A stretch of 64,000 nt of DNA from Pseudomonas sp. S31 (GTDB taxonomy: Bacteria; Pseudomonadota; Gammaproteobacteria; Pseudomonadales; Pseudomonadaceae): assembly GCF_016648105.1 (NCBI RefSeq), contig NZ_JACVVE010000006.1, positions 1 through 64,000 of the forward strand. The letters are read 5' to 3'. The translations under genes were made by a program, and so were the position numbers. How positions within the stretch are numbered: the first letter of the stretch is position 1; every line of letters starts with the position of its first letter. The notes beneath the pieces were generated by a model. It made no database searches. It was given only the letters and a program-made list of their open reading frames with translations, and was not told the DNA's origin. This document shows, piece after piece, positions 8,843 to 16,952 of the stretch.

Positions 8843-10099
8843 ATGTTTTCTAATGTCGTGGCTCTGTATCGAGCGATGGGATCACCTATCATCGAAGATG
8901 GAGTCGTTTCCTATGAAGGAAAATCGACACCTGCTATATCTTCTGCCTTGCATAATTGCAGAGATCTACAACCGGAATTTGGCAAATTTCAACATCAATC
9001 AGAGAACGACGGTTTTATCGAGATCGAGTTTAGGGTGCCCACCAATGAATTCGGTAGATTCTATGCTACGGTTAGTGAACTCGCGCGCGCCGGCTCACTG
9101 GGGAAAGGTCAGTTTCCAAAGAACATCTATGTCGTTGAGTTAGGTTGGGCTGATATCGACACTGATGAGCCAGCCCCAATTACAGAGCTAAAGCGCATTT
9201 GCAGGCTAGTTGAGTTGCTGTCGATGTTGGCCATCGGAGTAGACAAGGACAGCAGTCCCGATTCCTTCAATCTGTTTTTCGCTTTGCCTCCAGATGGTGC
9301 TAAACCACCTCGGACCTTTTTACTTCCGACCCAGGTCGACGAAAGATTACTTGGGCATGAGCTAAGGCATATGAGCTTGCTTGAGGAAATCCTCAATCGT
9401 AAAAATGAGAATAAAGCTCACCTCTCCGAGCGAAAGCTGATGATTAGAATGGCTATCGCAAGCGTAATTGAAAAGCATGAAAGCGAACCAAGCCTTTTCT
9501 TGGTTGTCGTGAAAGAATGGAATGAGGTTCTTTCGACTTATCGCGCTAATCTGCAAACCTACGTTTATGGCTTTTCATTTGAAAAGGTTCGCCGCGAGCT
9601 GGCTCAAGCGGAAATTGACTATGGAACAAAACTGAGCGGCGTCTTAGGGGATATCGCCGGCAAGATGCTTGCCCTCCCGATTTCTCTAGCGGGCTTGATT
9701 GCGCTGAGTAATAGTAAATCACATTTCGAAGCATTCGTTGTTGTGCTAGGCCTGACTGTCGTTTCTGTGGTTCTACTTGCGATCCTGCACAATCAAACGT
9801 TGCAAACTAACCGTCTACTACACAGCTTCAATGTTGTGTTCGATGACTTCAAAGACAAGATAAAAACCTACCCGCCAAAGCTTCAAAAATTGCTTAAAAT
9901 TACTATCGCCCAAGTAGAAAAGCAGGGAGTTACCCTGAGAAGAACTTTTACTTTATTGAAGCTCCTATCACTTCTGCCCATGATTGGCGCAATTTTGGTA
10001 GCAGTAGTTAAGTACTGGGACCTCGTCAAAACACTTCTCATGAGTATGCTTTCGGTTATTGTAGCAGCCAATATAGATCCGACCCTTATAACACCCTAA
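8843..10099 (+). CDS. Membrane protein paired with the NA37 protein
   Basis: The 418-residue protein has a large N-terminal soluble region (about 1-265) with no recognised domain. Two adjacent transmembrane helices follow (about 272-290 and 296-318), then a charged linker (about 320-368) and a C-terminal hydrophobic segment (about 374-410). The pattern, a soluble sensor-like part joined to a membrane part, resembles effector subunits of abortive-infection systems, but no family assignment is made. It starts 3 bp after the NA37 gene stop and is probably translationally coupled to it. Confidence 0.7.
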   Translation: MFSNVVALYRAMGSPIIEDGVVSYEGKSTPAISSALHNCRDLQPEFGKFQHQSENDGFIEIEFRVPTNEFGRFYATVSELARAGSLGKGQFPKNIYVVELGWADIDTDEPAPITELKRICRLVELLSMLAIGVDKDSSPDSFNLFFALPPDGAKPPRTFLLPTQVDERLLGHELRHMSLLEEILNRKNENKAHLSERKLMIRMAIASVIEKHESEPSLFLVVVKEWNEVLSTYRANLQTYVYGFSFEKVRRELAQAEIDYGTKLSGVLGDIAGKMLALPISLAGLIALSNSKSHFEAFVVVLGLTVVSVVLLAILHNQTLQTNRLLHSFNVVFDDFKDKIKTYPPKLQKLLKITIAQVEKQGVTLRRTFTLLKLLSLLPMIGAILVAVVKYWDLVKTLLMSMLSVIVAANIDPTLITP

Positions 10100-10601
10100 T
10101 CTGAAAATCATCCACACCAATAGCAACGTTCTAACGTTAGAAATTCTTAAGCTAGGCTCAAAGAAACGATTCTAATTGCCGCGTCAGCCAGAGCCTTAAA
10201 CTTCGCCGAGCCACTTCAGTTTCTCAAAAACTGTCCACAGTGATGCGTGGAAACCCAGCACTAGCACTATGCGCTGCTGCTGATCCCGATCGGCGATCGA
10301 GCCTGCGAATTGTGCTGGGTTCTTGCAACGCACATCGATAAGTAGAGGGGGAATGCAGAGAATTCTACGTAAGCGCCTTTTGGAGGTGCTCCAAGACTGC
10401 GCCTGCGTGAGGCCGAGGTGCGAAACACGCCAATGGACGCGAGCCTGCTGAACCTCGTACAACGGAGGTGAATTCACAGGCGCACGATACGCAGTTCAGG
10501 ACGCTAAAACGATTAATTCCGGTAGCGATCCTCCGCAAGTGGCCAATGGCCATTTAATTGCTATCATTTGGTGCTAGCATCAGCTTTTTTCCAGTGGACG
10601 G
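10100..10601. other. Intergenic gap before the helicase operon
   Basis: About 500 bp with no convincing gene. A perfect 14-base palindrome TTCTAACGTTAGAA lies at 10129-10142, 30 bp after the membrane-protein stop. A 93-codon open frame on the minus strand (10477-10196) is not recognised and lacks convincing codon use. The AT-rich 45 bp before 10602 probably hold the promoter of the helicase-DarT-ARH operon. Confidence 0.45.
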
Positions 10602-12026
10602 ATGCTCCCCATGAAAGCCTTGATCGATGTCATTCCAACTGCCGAGCAGTTGGCCCTTTTCTCGCGCGTCAGCCCTGGCGTTGAGGTCATCCGAGGCGCA
10701 GCAGGAAGCGGTAAGACGACTACTGCACTTCTCAAACTACGTGCTTGCGTCGGCTTCTATCTGAGCCGTGCGCGCCGCCAAGTCAATCCTAAGCCTGTCA
10801 GAGTCCTCGTGCTCACATACAACCGCACGCTACGGGGCTACATCAGTGAGTTGGCGGAGCAACAACTGCCAGACACGGGAATCTCGCTGGAGATTTCCAC
10901 GTTCAACAAGTGGGCACGGCGCTTGACAGACGCTGACAACATCCTGGATTTCGAGCAAACCGAGCGGTTGCTGCGTCAGAACCTGGCCAAGACCCGGTTG
11001 GATGTCGAATTTGGCCTGGAAGAGGCGCTGTACGTCCTGGGGCGCTTTGAGACGGATCAGTTGGACGACTACCTCTCTACTCGACGAGAAGGGCGTGGTA
11101 GCACGCCTCGTATGGAGCGTCCTGCGCGCCAGATCTTGTTGGATGAGGTCATACGTCCCTATATCGATCATAAGCGCACTCGTGGACTGGTCGACTGGAA
11201 CGACCTTGCCTGCACGATTGCGTCTCACGACTACGAACAATGCGATGTGGTAGTCGTTGACGAGACCCAGGACTTCTCTGCAAACGAAATCCGGGCTCTA
11301 CTGCGTCAGTGCTCCCCTGAAGCATCAGTGACGTTCGTGTTGGACAGCGCGCAGCGTATCTACACACGTAACTTCAACTGGGGTGAAGTGGGTGTGACCC
11401 TGCGCTCGGAAAAGAGCCATCGCCTGGAGACAAACTATCGAAACACCCACGAGATCGCTCGCTTTGCGAGCGCGTTGCTCGATGGAGTCGCAATGGACGA
11501 CAACGGCACCATGCCAAACTTCGATACCGCCCGCGGTCATGGGCCAAAGCCGATCGTCCTGATGGGTGAGTACCTGGATCAGGTCAAGGCGGCAATCGAG
11601 TTCTTAAGCGAAATCGACCTTGAACAAAACTCTGTTGCCTTCCTGCATCCCAAAGGCTGGTTCAGAGACCTCATGCCGGCGTTGCGCCGCGCTGGTTACC
11701 CCTTTGTTAGCATTGCCGGCAACTCCGAGTGGCCGCAGGGAGAAGAGAACATCGCTCTGTGCACGATCCACTCCAGCAAGGGACTGGAGTTCGACCATGT
11801 CATCATGATCGGGCTGGACGGCTCGGTGGTGGATGTAAGCGCCCCGGATGATGAAGAAGATGATGATGAAGACGGCGGCTATGAGCCATCTGCTCGCTTG
11901 CGTCGCTTGATCGCCATGGGCATCGGGCGAGCACGCGACAGCGTCATGATTGGCTTTAAACCGTCCGACGCCCCAGATATCATGCGCTTCGTGGACGATG
12001 AGCTGTATGAGGGCAGGGACGTATGA
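10602..12026 (+). CDS. Superfamily 1 (UvrD/Rep-like) helicase
   Basis: The 474-residue ATPase shows the SF1 helicase motifs in order: Walker A GAAGSGKTTT (residues 32-41), motif Ia around VLTYNRTLRGY, Walker B VVVVDETQDF (216-225), a glutamine-containing motif III region SAQRIYTRNF, motif IV-like ETNYRN (276-281), motif V TIHSSKGLEFDHV (388-400) and motif VI GIGRAR (440-445). It is shorter than UvrD because the 1B and 2B insertions are reduced. The ATG at 10611 is an alternative start. The stop overlaps the start of the DarT-like gene by 4 bp, so it heads a three-gene operon. Its function here is unknown; in this context a role in recognising or clearing modified or foreign DNA is inferred. 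Confidence 0.9.
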   Translation: MLPMKALIDVIPTAEQLALFSRVSPGVEVIRGAAGSGKTTTALLKLRACVGFYLSRARRQVNPKPVRVLVLTYNRTLRGYISELAEQQLPDTGISLEISTFNKWARRLTDADNILDFEQTERLLRQNLAKTRLDVEFGLEEALYVLGRFETDQLDDYLSTRREGRGSTPRMERPARQILLDEVIRPYIDHKRTRGLVDWNDLACTIASHDYEQCDVVVVDETQDFSANEIRALLRQCSPEASVTFVLDSAQRIYTRNFNWGEVGVTLRSEKSHRLETNYRNTHEIARFASALLDGVAMDDNGTMPNFDTARGHGPKPIVLMGEYLDQVKAAIEFLSEIDLEQNSVAFLHPKGWFRDLMPALRRAGYPFVSIAGNSEWPQGEENIALCTIHSSKGLEFDHVIMIGLDGSVVDVSAPDDEEDDDEDGGYEPSARLRRLIAMGIGRARDSVMIGFKPSDAPDIMRFVDDELYEGRDV

Positions 12027-12664
12027 GCATCGAGCAATTTATCGAGCAGCGTGGCATCGAATCGGTTGTGCATTTCACGACTAACAGGGGTTCGTTGGGG
12101 ATCTTCGCGTGCAATGCGTTGAAGTCGAGACAGCGGCTGAACGCGGATGAACAGCTCAAGCATATTTTCCAGCCCAATGCCCGGTATCGGGACAAGGATT
12201 TGGCGTGGCTTGACTATGCCAACCTGTCGATCAGCCGCATCAACATGAACTTTTTCAATACCTGCTCGGGGAGCTGGCATCGAGAAAGAGATTTTTTTTG
12301 GTGCATTTTCGATTTCGCACCGGAAATCATGCTTCATGACAATGTGCAGTTCACCACCACGAACAACATTTATACCGGTAATCTGAGGTCTCCTGGCCTG
12401 GAGGGTCTGCAGCGAGCATTTCAGCAAACGACGCATCAGTATTCGAATCACTATGCGGAACGAACTGAAGGCTTCCCTGAAAACGAGACGACTTGCAACC
12501 AGGCGGAAATTCTTTATCCGGGAGAGGTTTCAACTCGTTATTTGCAACGCATCTACGTGCGTTGTGAAGAACATTCGGATGAGCTCGCAGGACAAATGGC
12601 TGCCACGGCCCACCGAGCGGTCGAGGTCTTTGTCAGGCCCGAGCTCTTCGAGAAAATTAGGTGA
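12023..12664 (+). CDS. DarT-like ADP-ribosyltransferase
   Basis: The 213-residue protein resembles the DarT (DUF4433) family, toxins that attach ADP-ribose to thymidine or guanosine in single-stranded DNA using NAD+. Hallmarks visible are the N-terminal HFTT NAD-binding motif (residues 17-20), conserved arginines in PNARYRD (51-57), and the QAEILYPGEV segment (160-169) that supplies the catalytic Glu, here E162. Known DarT is paired with DarG, a macrodomain protein; no macrodomain gene is nearby. Instead this gene overlaps a helicase upstream and an ADP-ribosylglycohydrolase downstream, each by 4 bp. The target, DNA or another nucleic acid, is inferred from the family and not shown. Confidence 0.85.
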   Translation: MSIEQFIEQRGIESVVHFTTNRGSLGIFACNALKSRQRLNADEQLKHIFQPNARYRDKDLAWLDYANLSISRINMNFFNTCSGSWHRERDFFWCIFDFAPEIMLHDNVQFTTTNNIYTGNLRSPGLEGLQRAFQQTTHQYSNHYAERTEGFPENETTCNQAEILYPGEVSTRYLQRIYVRCEEHSDELAGQMAATAHRAVEVFVRPELFEKIR

Positions 12665-14430
12665 AAATACATATGTCCGAATCCAGGCTGAAACGCACGG
12701 TATCCTCAGCTCTTTGGTCGGCTTACGGCGATGCATTGGGTTTTCCGACAGAGCTCGCTTCGGAGGATTTGGTCAAAAGGCGTGTGGGCCAAACCCGATC
12801 CACCCGCACTGGCCAGTGGAAGCGTCTGGTTGGCGGAAAATTCGGTGCAGACGTCACCTTGCCCGCAGGGTCTTACTCTGACGATACTCAGCTTCGACTT
12901 TCAACCAGTCGGGCAATTTCCGGCCAAGGGTACTTCGATGTTGAGGCATTCGCAAAGATAGAAATGCCGGTCTGGCAAATCTACGCGCTCGGCGCTGGCC
13001 GAGGCAGCAAAGCAGCTGCCAGTTCTTTGGCGAACAGAAGCACTGCGTGGTTCAGCAACTTCTTCAAAGGGTATGAAAGTGGCGGTGGTAACGGTGCTGC
13101 AATGCGGATCCAGCCTCATGTATGGGCCGCCTGCAAGTTAGACGATAAACCATCCTACCTTGTCGACGTCATCCGTAATGCAATCTGCACCCATGGCCAT
13201 ATGCGTGGGATCGCGGGTGCAGTGGTGCATGCACTTTCTCTTGCCCATGTCATGCAATACGGTCGAATGGCTTCGGACAGTGATTGGCTTCGCTACAGTG
13301 ATGACATTCGGAGCATCCCGAAGCTCATCAAGAGTGACACTGATCTGCTCACTTTCTGGGTGCCTACCTGGGAAAAAAACAGCAAGACTACACTGGAGCG
13401 CGCCGCTGATGAGGTGGCCAATGAGTGGAGTCTTTCTGTTCGCAAGGCTATGGATTGCTTCGCGCAAACCAATGAGTCGGCCACAGTTTTGTATGCAAAG
13501 ATCGTAGAGGGTGATAACGGCCTCAGTAAAGAGGAGCGGGGTTCTGGGCTCAAGTCGGCACTCTTCGCTAATGTGGCTGCGTTTTTGGGCCAGCGAGCCG
13601 GATCTCAAGAGATCATGGAAGTGGTTGCCAATCTGCTGTGGAGTGATACTGACACTATCGCGAGTATGGCGGGTGCATTGATTGGTGCAGCTAAACCTGA
13701 TGCCAAGTTTATTGGTGAGATTCAAGATGAGCCGTATATCCGGATGGAAGCTAATCGTCTTTTTAACATCAGTCAAGGTGATACAGAGGGCACTTTTCCA
13801 TATCCGGACACCTTATACTGGCAGGCGCCTAGAGCAGCTATTGATACATTGACCGTTGCTGATGGTCAGTATGTCCTTCAGGGATTTGGCCCTGTTTTAC
13901 CCGTCGGTCAGAGATTCAAGGGCCGGCAAAGGGGGGCCGCCTGGCAATGGTTCGCTTCGTCTTGGGGACAAAGTTTTCTGATTCGAATGCGTGCCGAGCT
14001 GGGCGTGAGTAGTCAGGCTGTTGATAAAGCCGTCGAGCGTGAAAAGAACATTGCTGATCTTTTCGATTACCAATCGCAAGATCTTGAGCTCGAAGCAGAG
14101 CTGTCAGTGCCAGATTCAGAGGTTGTGTATGACACCGACACTGACACTCACGTTGCGGTGCCAACCTTCGCAGTGCAAGACAGCTACATGGATACGCAGC
14201 AGACGGTTGCTGTTGATGTGTTGTATGAGGAAGACTTCATTCCCAGCAAAGGCATTACAATCGATATCGATGCGCTGTCTACAGAAGCGATCAAAAGCTT
14301 TGACCCCGAGTTGATTGGTCAACACCTGCTGTTGATCGCCGAACAACCCAATGGGGTAACGCTGGCTACTGGCTACGCCTCGATTGTGGCGAAAGCGAGA
14401 GCTACCCGTCTGCGTCACAGGCGCGGATAG
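12661..14430 (+). CDS. ADP-ribosylglycohydrolase (DraG/ARH) with extra C-terminal domain
   Basis: The N-terminal 390 or so residues of this 589-residue protein form an ADP-ribosylglycohydrolase of the DraG/ARH fold. The metal-binding motifs are SDDTQ (73-77), GGGNGAAMR (141-149) and SDTDTIASMAGALIGA (328-343), with YGDALGFPTE near residue 22. These enzymes remove ADP-ribose from modified targets. The remaining C-terminal part, with an acidic stretch near residues 460-520, is not recognised. The start overlaps the DarT-like gene by 4 bp; a later ATG (codon 5) is possible. By context it probably reverses the toxin's modification and so acts as the antitoxin, in place of the DarG macrodomain. 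Confidence 0.88.
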   Translation: MKIHMSESRLKRTVSSALWSAYGDALGFPTELASEDLVKRRVGQTRSTRTGQWKRLVGGKFGADVTLPAGSYSDDTQLRLSTSRAISGQGYFDVEAFAKIEMPVWQIYALGAGRGSKAAASSLANRSTAWFSNFFKGYESGGGNGAAMRIQPHVWAACKLDDKPSYLVDVIRNAICTHGHMRGIAGAVVHALSLAHVMQYGRMASDSDWLRYSDDIRSIPKLIKSDTDLLTFWVPTWEKNSKTTLERAADEVANEWSLSVRKAMDCFAQTNESATVLYAKIVEGDNGLSKEERGSGLKSALFANVAAFLGQRAGSQEIMEVVANLLWSDTDTIASMAGALIGAAKPDAKFIGEIQDEPYIRMEANRLFNISQGDTEGTFPYPDTLYWQAPRAAIDTLTVADGQYVLQGFGPVLPVGQRFKGRQRGAAWQWFASSWGQSFLIRMRAELGVSSQAVDKAVEREKNIADLFDYQSQDLELEAELSVPDSEVVYDTDTDTHVAVPTFAVQDSYMDTQQTVAVDVLYEEDFIPSKGITIDIDALSTEAIKSFDPELIGQHLLLIAEQPNGVTLATGYASIVAKARATRLRHRRG

Positions 14431-14507
14431 CGACCTGGCCTTGCGCAAACTTCTGTGAAGATTGCCTGAGGCCCTTTCTCCTCATACGGCTGGCTACGGC
14501 TGATAGG

Positions 14508-14755
14508 TGTAGTGGTCTACTAACTCAGGGCACCCATTTAGGCGAGAATGCTCGCCACAGAGAGGTGTCCGATGACCAAGCAACGCCGTACCTTTGCACC
14601 TGAATTCAAGCGCGAAGCAGCCTGCCTGGTGCTTGGTCAAGGCTACAGCCATCCCGAAGCGGCCCGTTCGCTTGGCTTGGTCGAGTCGGCCTTGCGCCGA
14701 TGGGTTAATCAGCTTCAGCAGGAGCGCGGCGGCGTCACGCCGACCAGCAAAGGGC
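14508..14755 (+). mobile_element. Truncated IS3-family element (orfA remnant)
   Basis: A left terminal sequence TGTAGTGGTCTAC (14508-14520) is followed by an orfA start at 14572. The product MTKQRRTFAPEFKREA is the helix-turn-helix N-terminus of IS3-family transposase OrfA. The frame is family-like for about 60 codons and then runs into unrelated sequence near 14755. No orfB or right end is present. The remnant lies 77 bp after the ARH gene. Confidence 0.85.
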
Positions 14756-14759
14756 AAAA

Positions 14760-14797
14760 GGGGACTGATTTATTTCTCAGGAAATAGCCCAGTCCCC
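14760..14797. repeat. GGGGACT hairpin
   Basis: GGGGACT at 14760-14766 pairs with AGTCCCC at 14791-14797, with partial inner pairing (ATTTATTTCT against GGAAATA). It follows the IS3 remnant directly and belongs to the same kind of sequence as the GGGACAGATTTAT elements at 14828, 32044 and 36801. Confidence 0.6.
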
Positions 14798-14827
14798 ATT
14801 TTTCACCTAAAAGGGATTGATTGAAAT

Positions 14828-14890
14828 GGGACAGATTTATCCTGCGGCTCAGAGCAGAGTGAGAAGGCGGAATTAAATAGATTTGTCCCC
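14828..14890. repeat. GGGACAGATTTAT inverted element
   Basis: GGGACAGATTTA at the left and TAGATTTGTCCCC at the right form an inverted pair around an imperfect inner stem. Related copies are at 32044-32092 and 36801-36864. Such short elements are common between genes in Pseudomonas; a link to REP-associated transposases is possible but none is encoded here. Confidence 0.65.
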
Positions 14891-15058
14891 TTTTGACAGA
14901 GCTAATGCCGGAATTTCCTTTCTCTGCCCGAATGCTACCTTTCAAACAGGCATGAAATCGCTAAAGAAGCGTTCGAGCTCGATTTGGCTGTCAGCACCAT
15001 TCCTTAACTGCCAACGCCTTCCACGGAAATCATAGAATTAATACGTAATGGAGCTGTT

Positions 15059-16210
15059 ATGTCACTCATTGATGAGATCAGAGAATACGTAAATCGAAGC
15101 CATGCTTACGCTTGGAGGGCCGCACACCCAATTGCGCCTGATGAGCCTGGGTTGGTTAGCGCTTTGCTTTGCAGGGAGATGTATCAGGGGCTGCGGGACG
15201 TTTTGAGTCGAAATATTCCTCCGTCTACCAAACTGATGGTAAAAGGCGTTTTCACACATCAAACTCCGAAAGTTAAGGCTGTCACGGGTGCAAAAGCAGT
15301 AGAAATCGGAGACCTATTACTTATACAGCAGCATTTCGATACGGACCCTGCAAAACCGTCGACCGGAAGAGCTTTGCTACTGCAGGCGAAGACATCTCTC
15401 AAGCCCAAAACAGGCTCATTGAATTCTGGGACGCAACGTATCCAGTTTGAGCTTTATCAAAGCTGGCCCGCCTTCACTGGAGAGACTCGTCTCGCAACCT
15501 CCCCAGCTGGTTATTCTTCATGGGACTTCACTCATCCTTCTGCAGGAAGTGAGCCCTGCACTGCTGGAGCGGAGTATGCAATCATTTATAAAAAACACGC
15601 ATATAGAAGCGTATTAACTACCCCGCGTTGGAAGGGGGTACTGTCGGCTGGCCCGGATCATGCGGCTTTACTCGCGCACTCATTTTCGTCTGAATCGACA
15701 TGGGTTACTGGCCCATGCTCCCTCCCGCCTGCGCATGCAAGAGGAGGCGTTCGGTGCCCTATGGATTTTGCATGCACTCTGTCCGGCCTGCTAGCTGGAA
15801 CGGTAGGAAGATCATTTAGCCCTGGAGTTAAAAGTGGCGGAGACCATTGGTCAATTTTCATTAATGAAATGTTGGAGGTCGCCTCAAACCCTAGCGGGGA
15901 CTATCTTTATACAAATGCAAATCAGGGAGTAATATCCGGCATGCGTGGTAGAGATCTACTGATGCAAGCAGCAGCCCCGATCCTGAGATTTGCTGTGGCA
16001 GAAGATATGGAACAATGGATCTCATTTGGACACTCGAAGCCAGGTAATTATTTTGAATTTACGAATTTACTGCTAAGCACGGTGACAGGATCTGGTCGCT
16101 ACGATAATGAGCCTCCGAATGAAGAAAGCTCTAGGCAAAAATTTCAGCCCGGGCATGTACCCGTGCTTGTCATAGCAACAATTGGAGATGAACCACTGCA
16201 AGATTGGTAG
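15059..16210 (+). CDS. Orphan protein with possible PD-(D/E)xK-type nuclease motif
   Basis: The 383-residue protein is not recognised. The N-terminal part contains a pattern compatible with a PD-(D/E)xK nuclease core: E40 in an N-terminal helix, then EIGDLLLIQ with D85, then ALLLQAKTS with Q109 and K111 on the next strand. This reading is tentative. No membrane segment or signal peptide is seen. It stands alone, 168 bp after a mobile-element hairpin and about 150 bp before the right-end repeat of element 1, the position where cargo genes of integrative elements are often found. It could be a solitary defence gene; that is inference. Confidence 0.6.
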   Translation: MSLIDEIREYVNRSHAYAWRAAHPIAPDEPGLVSALLCREMYQGLRDVLSRNIPPSTKLMVKGVFTHQTPKVKAVTGAKAVEIGDLLLIQQHFDTDPAKPSTGRALLLQAKTSLKPKTGSLNSGTQRIQFELYQSWPAFTGETRLATSPAGYSSWDFTHPSAGSEPCTAGAEYAIIYKKHAYRSVLTTPRWKGVLSAGPDHAALLAHSFSSESTWVTGPCSLPPAHARGGVRCPMDFACTLSGLLAGTVGRSFSPGVKSGGDHWSIFINEMLEVASNPSGDYLYTNANQGVISGMRGRDLLMQAAAPILRFAVAEDMEQWISFGHSKPGNYFEFTNLLLSTVTGSGRYDNEPPNEESSRQKFQPGHVPVLVIATIGDEPLQDW

Positions 16211-16356
16211 ATCTCCTGGTTCCCCAGATGAACGACGCGGGAGAAATTGTTTTTCTTTTGCCGACTTTATTGGAAAGTCTGATTAAGGCTAGTCAAAAGT
16301 AGCTGTCCACGAACGGCAGTTTCTGGCCCTTGGCGCCCTACGCCAAGGGCAGCTTT

Positions 16357-16560
16357 GGGTCCGTTTCTGCCGTTCCTTATGTACCATTTAAAGTGGGTAG
16401 GAGGAGCCTCCGCAATTCCCGATTCGATTCCACTGAAAGCCATAAATAGCTGATTTATTTATAGATACCCTATGAGGTACATCAAAAAAATCCACTAAAT
16501 TCCAGCCCCACGAAAACCGGGCCCTCACGACCAAAAACCGTCCGTCTGTCTCCGGTACCA
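16357..16560. repeat. Direct repeat, copy A (right end of element 1, attR-like)
   Basis: About 204 bp, nearly identical to copy B at 25635-25836. Shared blocks include CGTTCCTTATGTACCATTTA, GAGGAGCCTCCGCAATTCCC and TATAGATACCCTATGAGGTA. The copy ends at 16547-16560 in TGTCTCCGGTACCA, one base different from the tRNA-Thr tail. This is the layout expected for a conserved element right end plus attR. The remaining bases from 16211 hold a small hairpin (CTTGGCGCCCTACGCCAAG) and no gene. Confidence 0.8.
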
Positions 16561-16952
16561 TTCAAGTGACCTGATTACAATCCCCCGCAATCAGGCTTCA
16601 AGCAATACGCACCCCGCACTCCTAGAATATCGCAGCCCCCCAGCACTACTCGGTCCACATTGTGGGAGCAGCGCTTGCCGGCGATGGGCTGCGAAGCAGC
16701 CCTACTATCTCAGTACTACAGGTATTCATATCTTGCCTTACGAGCATGGTTTGTCAGTAATAGGCTTCACCGTACGGCAGATAATTCGGCTGGGATCTGA
16801 TCTGATGGATCGTAGATCCGTGAACTAAAGAAAGCTGAGGCTGCAAGATTAGAGTTGCCCAGCGCTATATCAATACAGAGGGAGAAACTTAAGTTAAAAA
16901 AGATTTTCCTATTACCCTTGTGATTACGCACGCGCTGACCTTGATCTCGACC
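16561..16952. other. Element junction, gene-free, with REP-like sequence
   Basis: About 390 bp with no gene. A REP-like palindrome, TGTGGGAGCAGCGCTTGCC followed by GGGCTGCGAAGCAGCCC, lies at about 16664-16702. If 16560 is an att site, an integrase gene would be expected here by analogy with element 1; none is present. Confidence 0.5.

Noticed and set aside
10129..10142. 14-base palindrome as operator of the helicase operon
   Set aside because: It lies more than 450 bp upstream of the operon start and just behind the previous gene, too far for a simple operator; no second copy seen.
10196..10477. 93-codon minus-strand frame in the gap before the helicase
   Set aside because: No family resemblance, no ribosome site, and codon use unlike either the core or the cargo genes.
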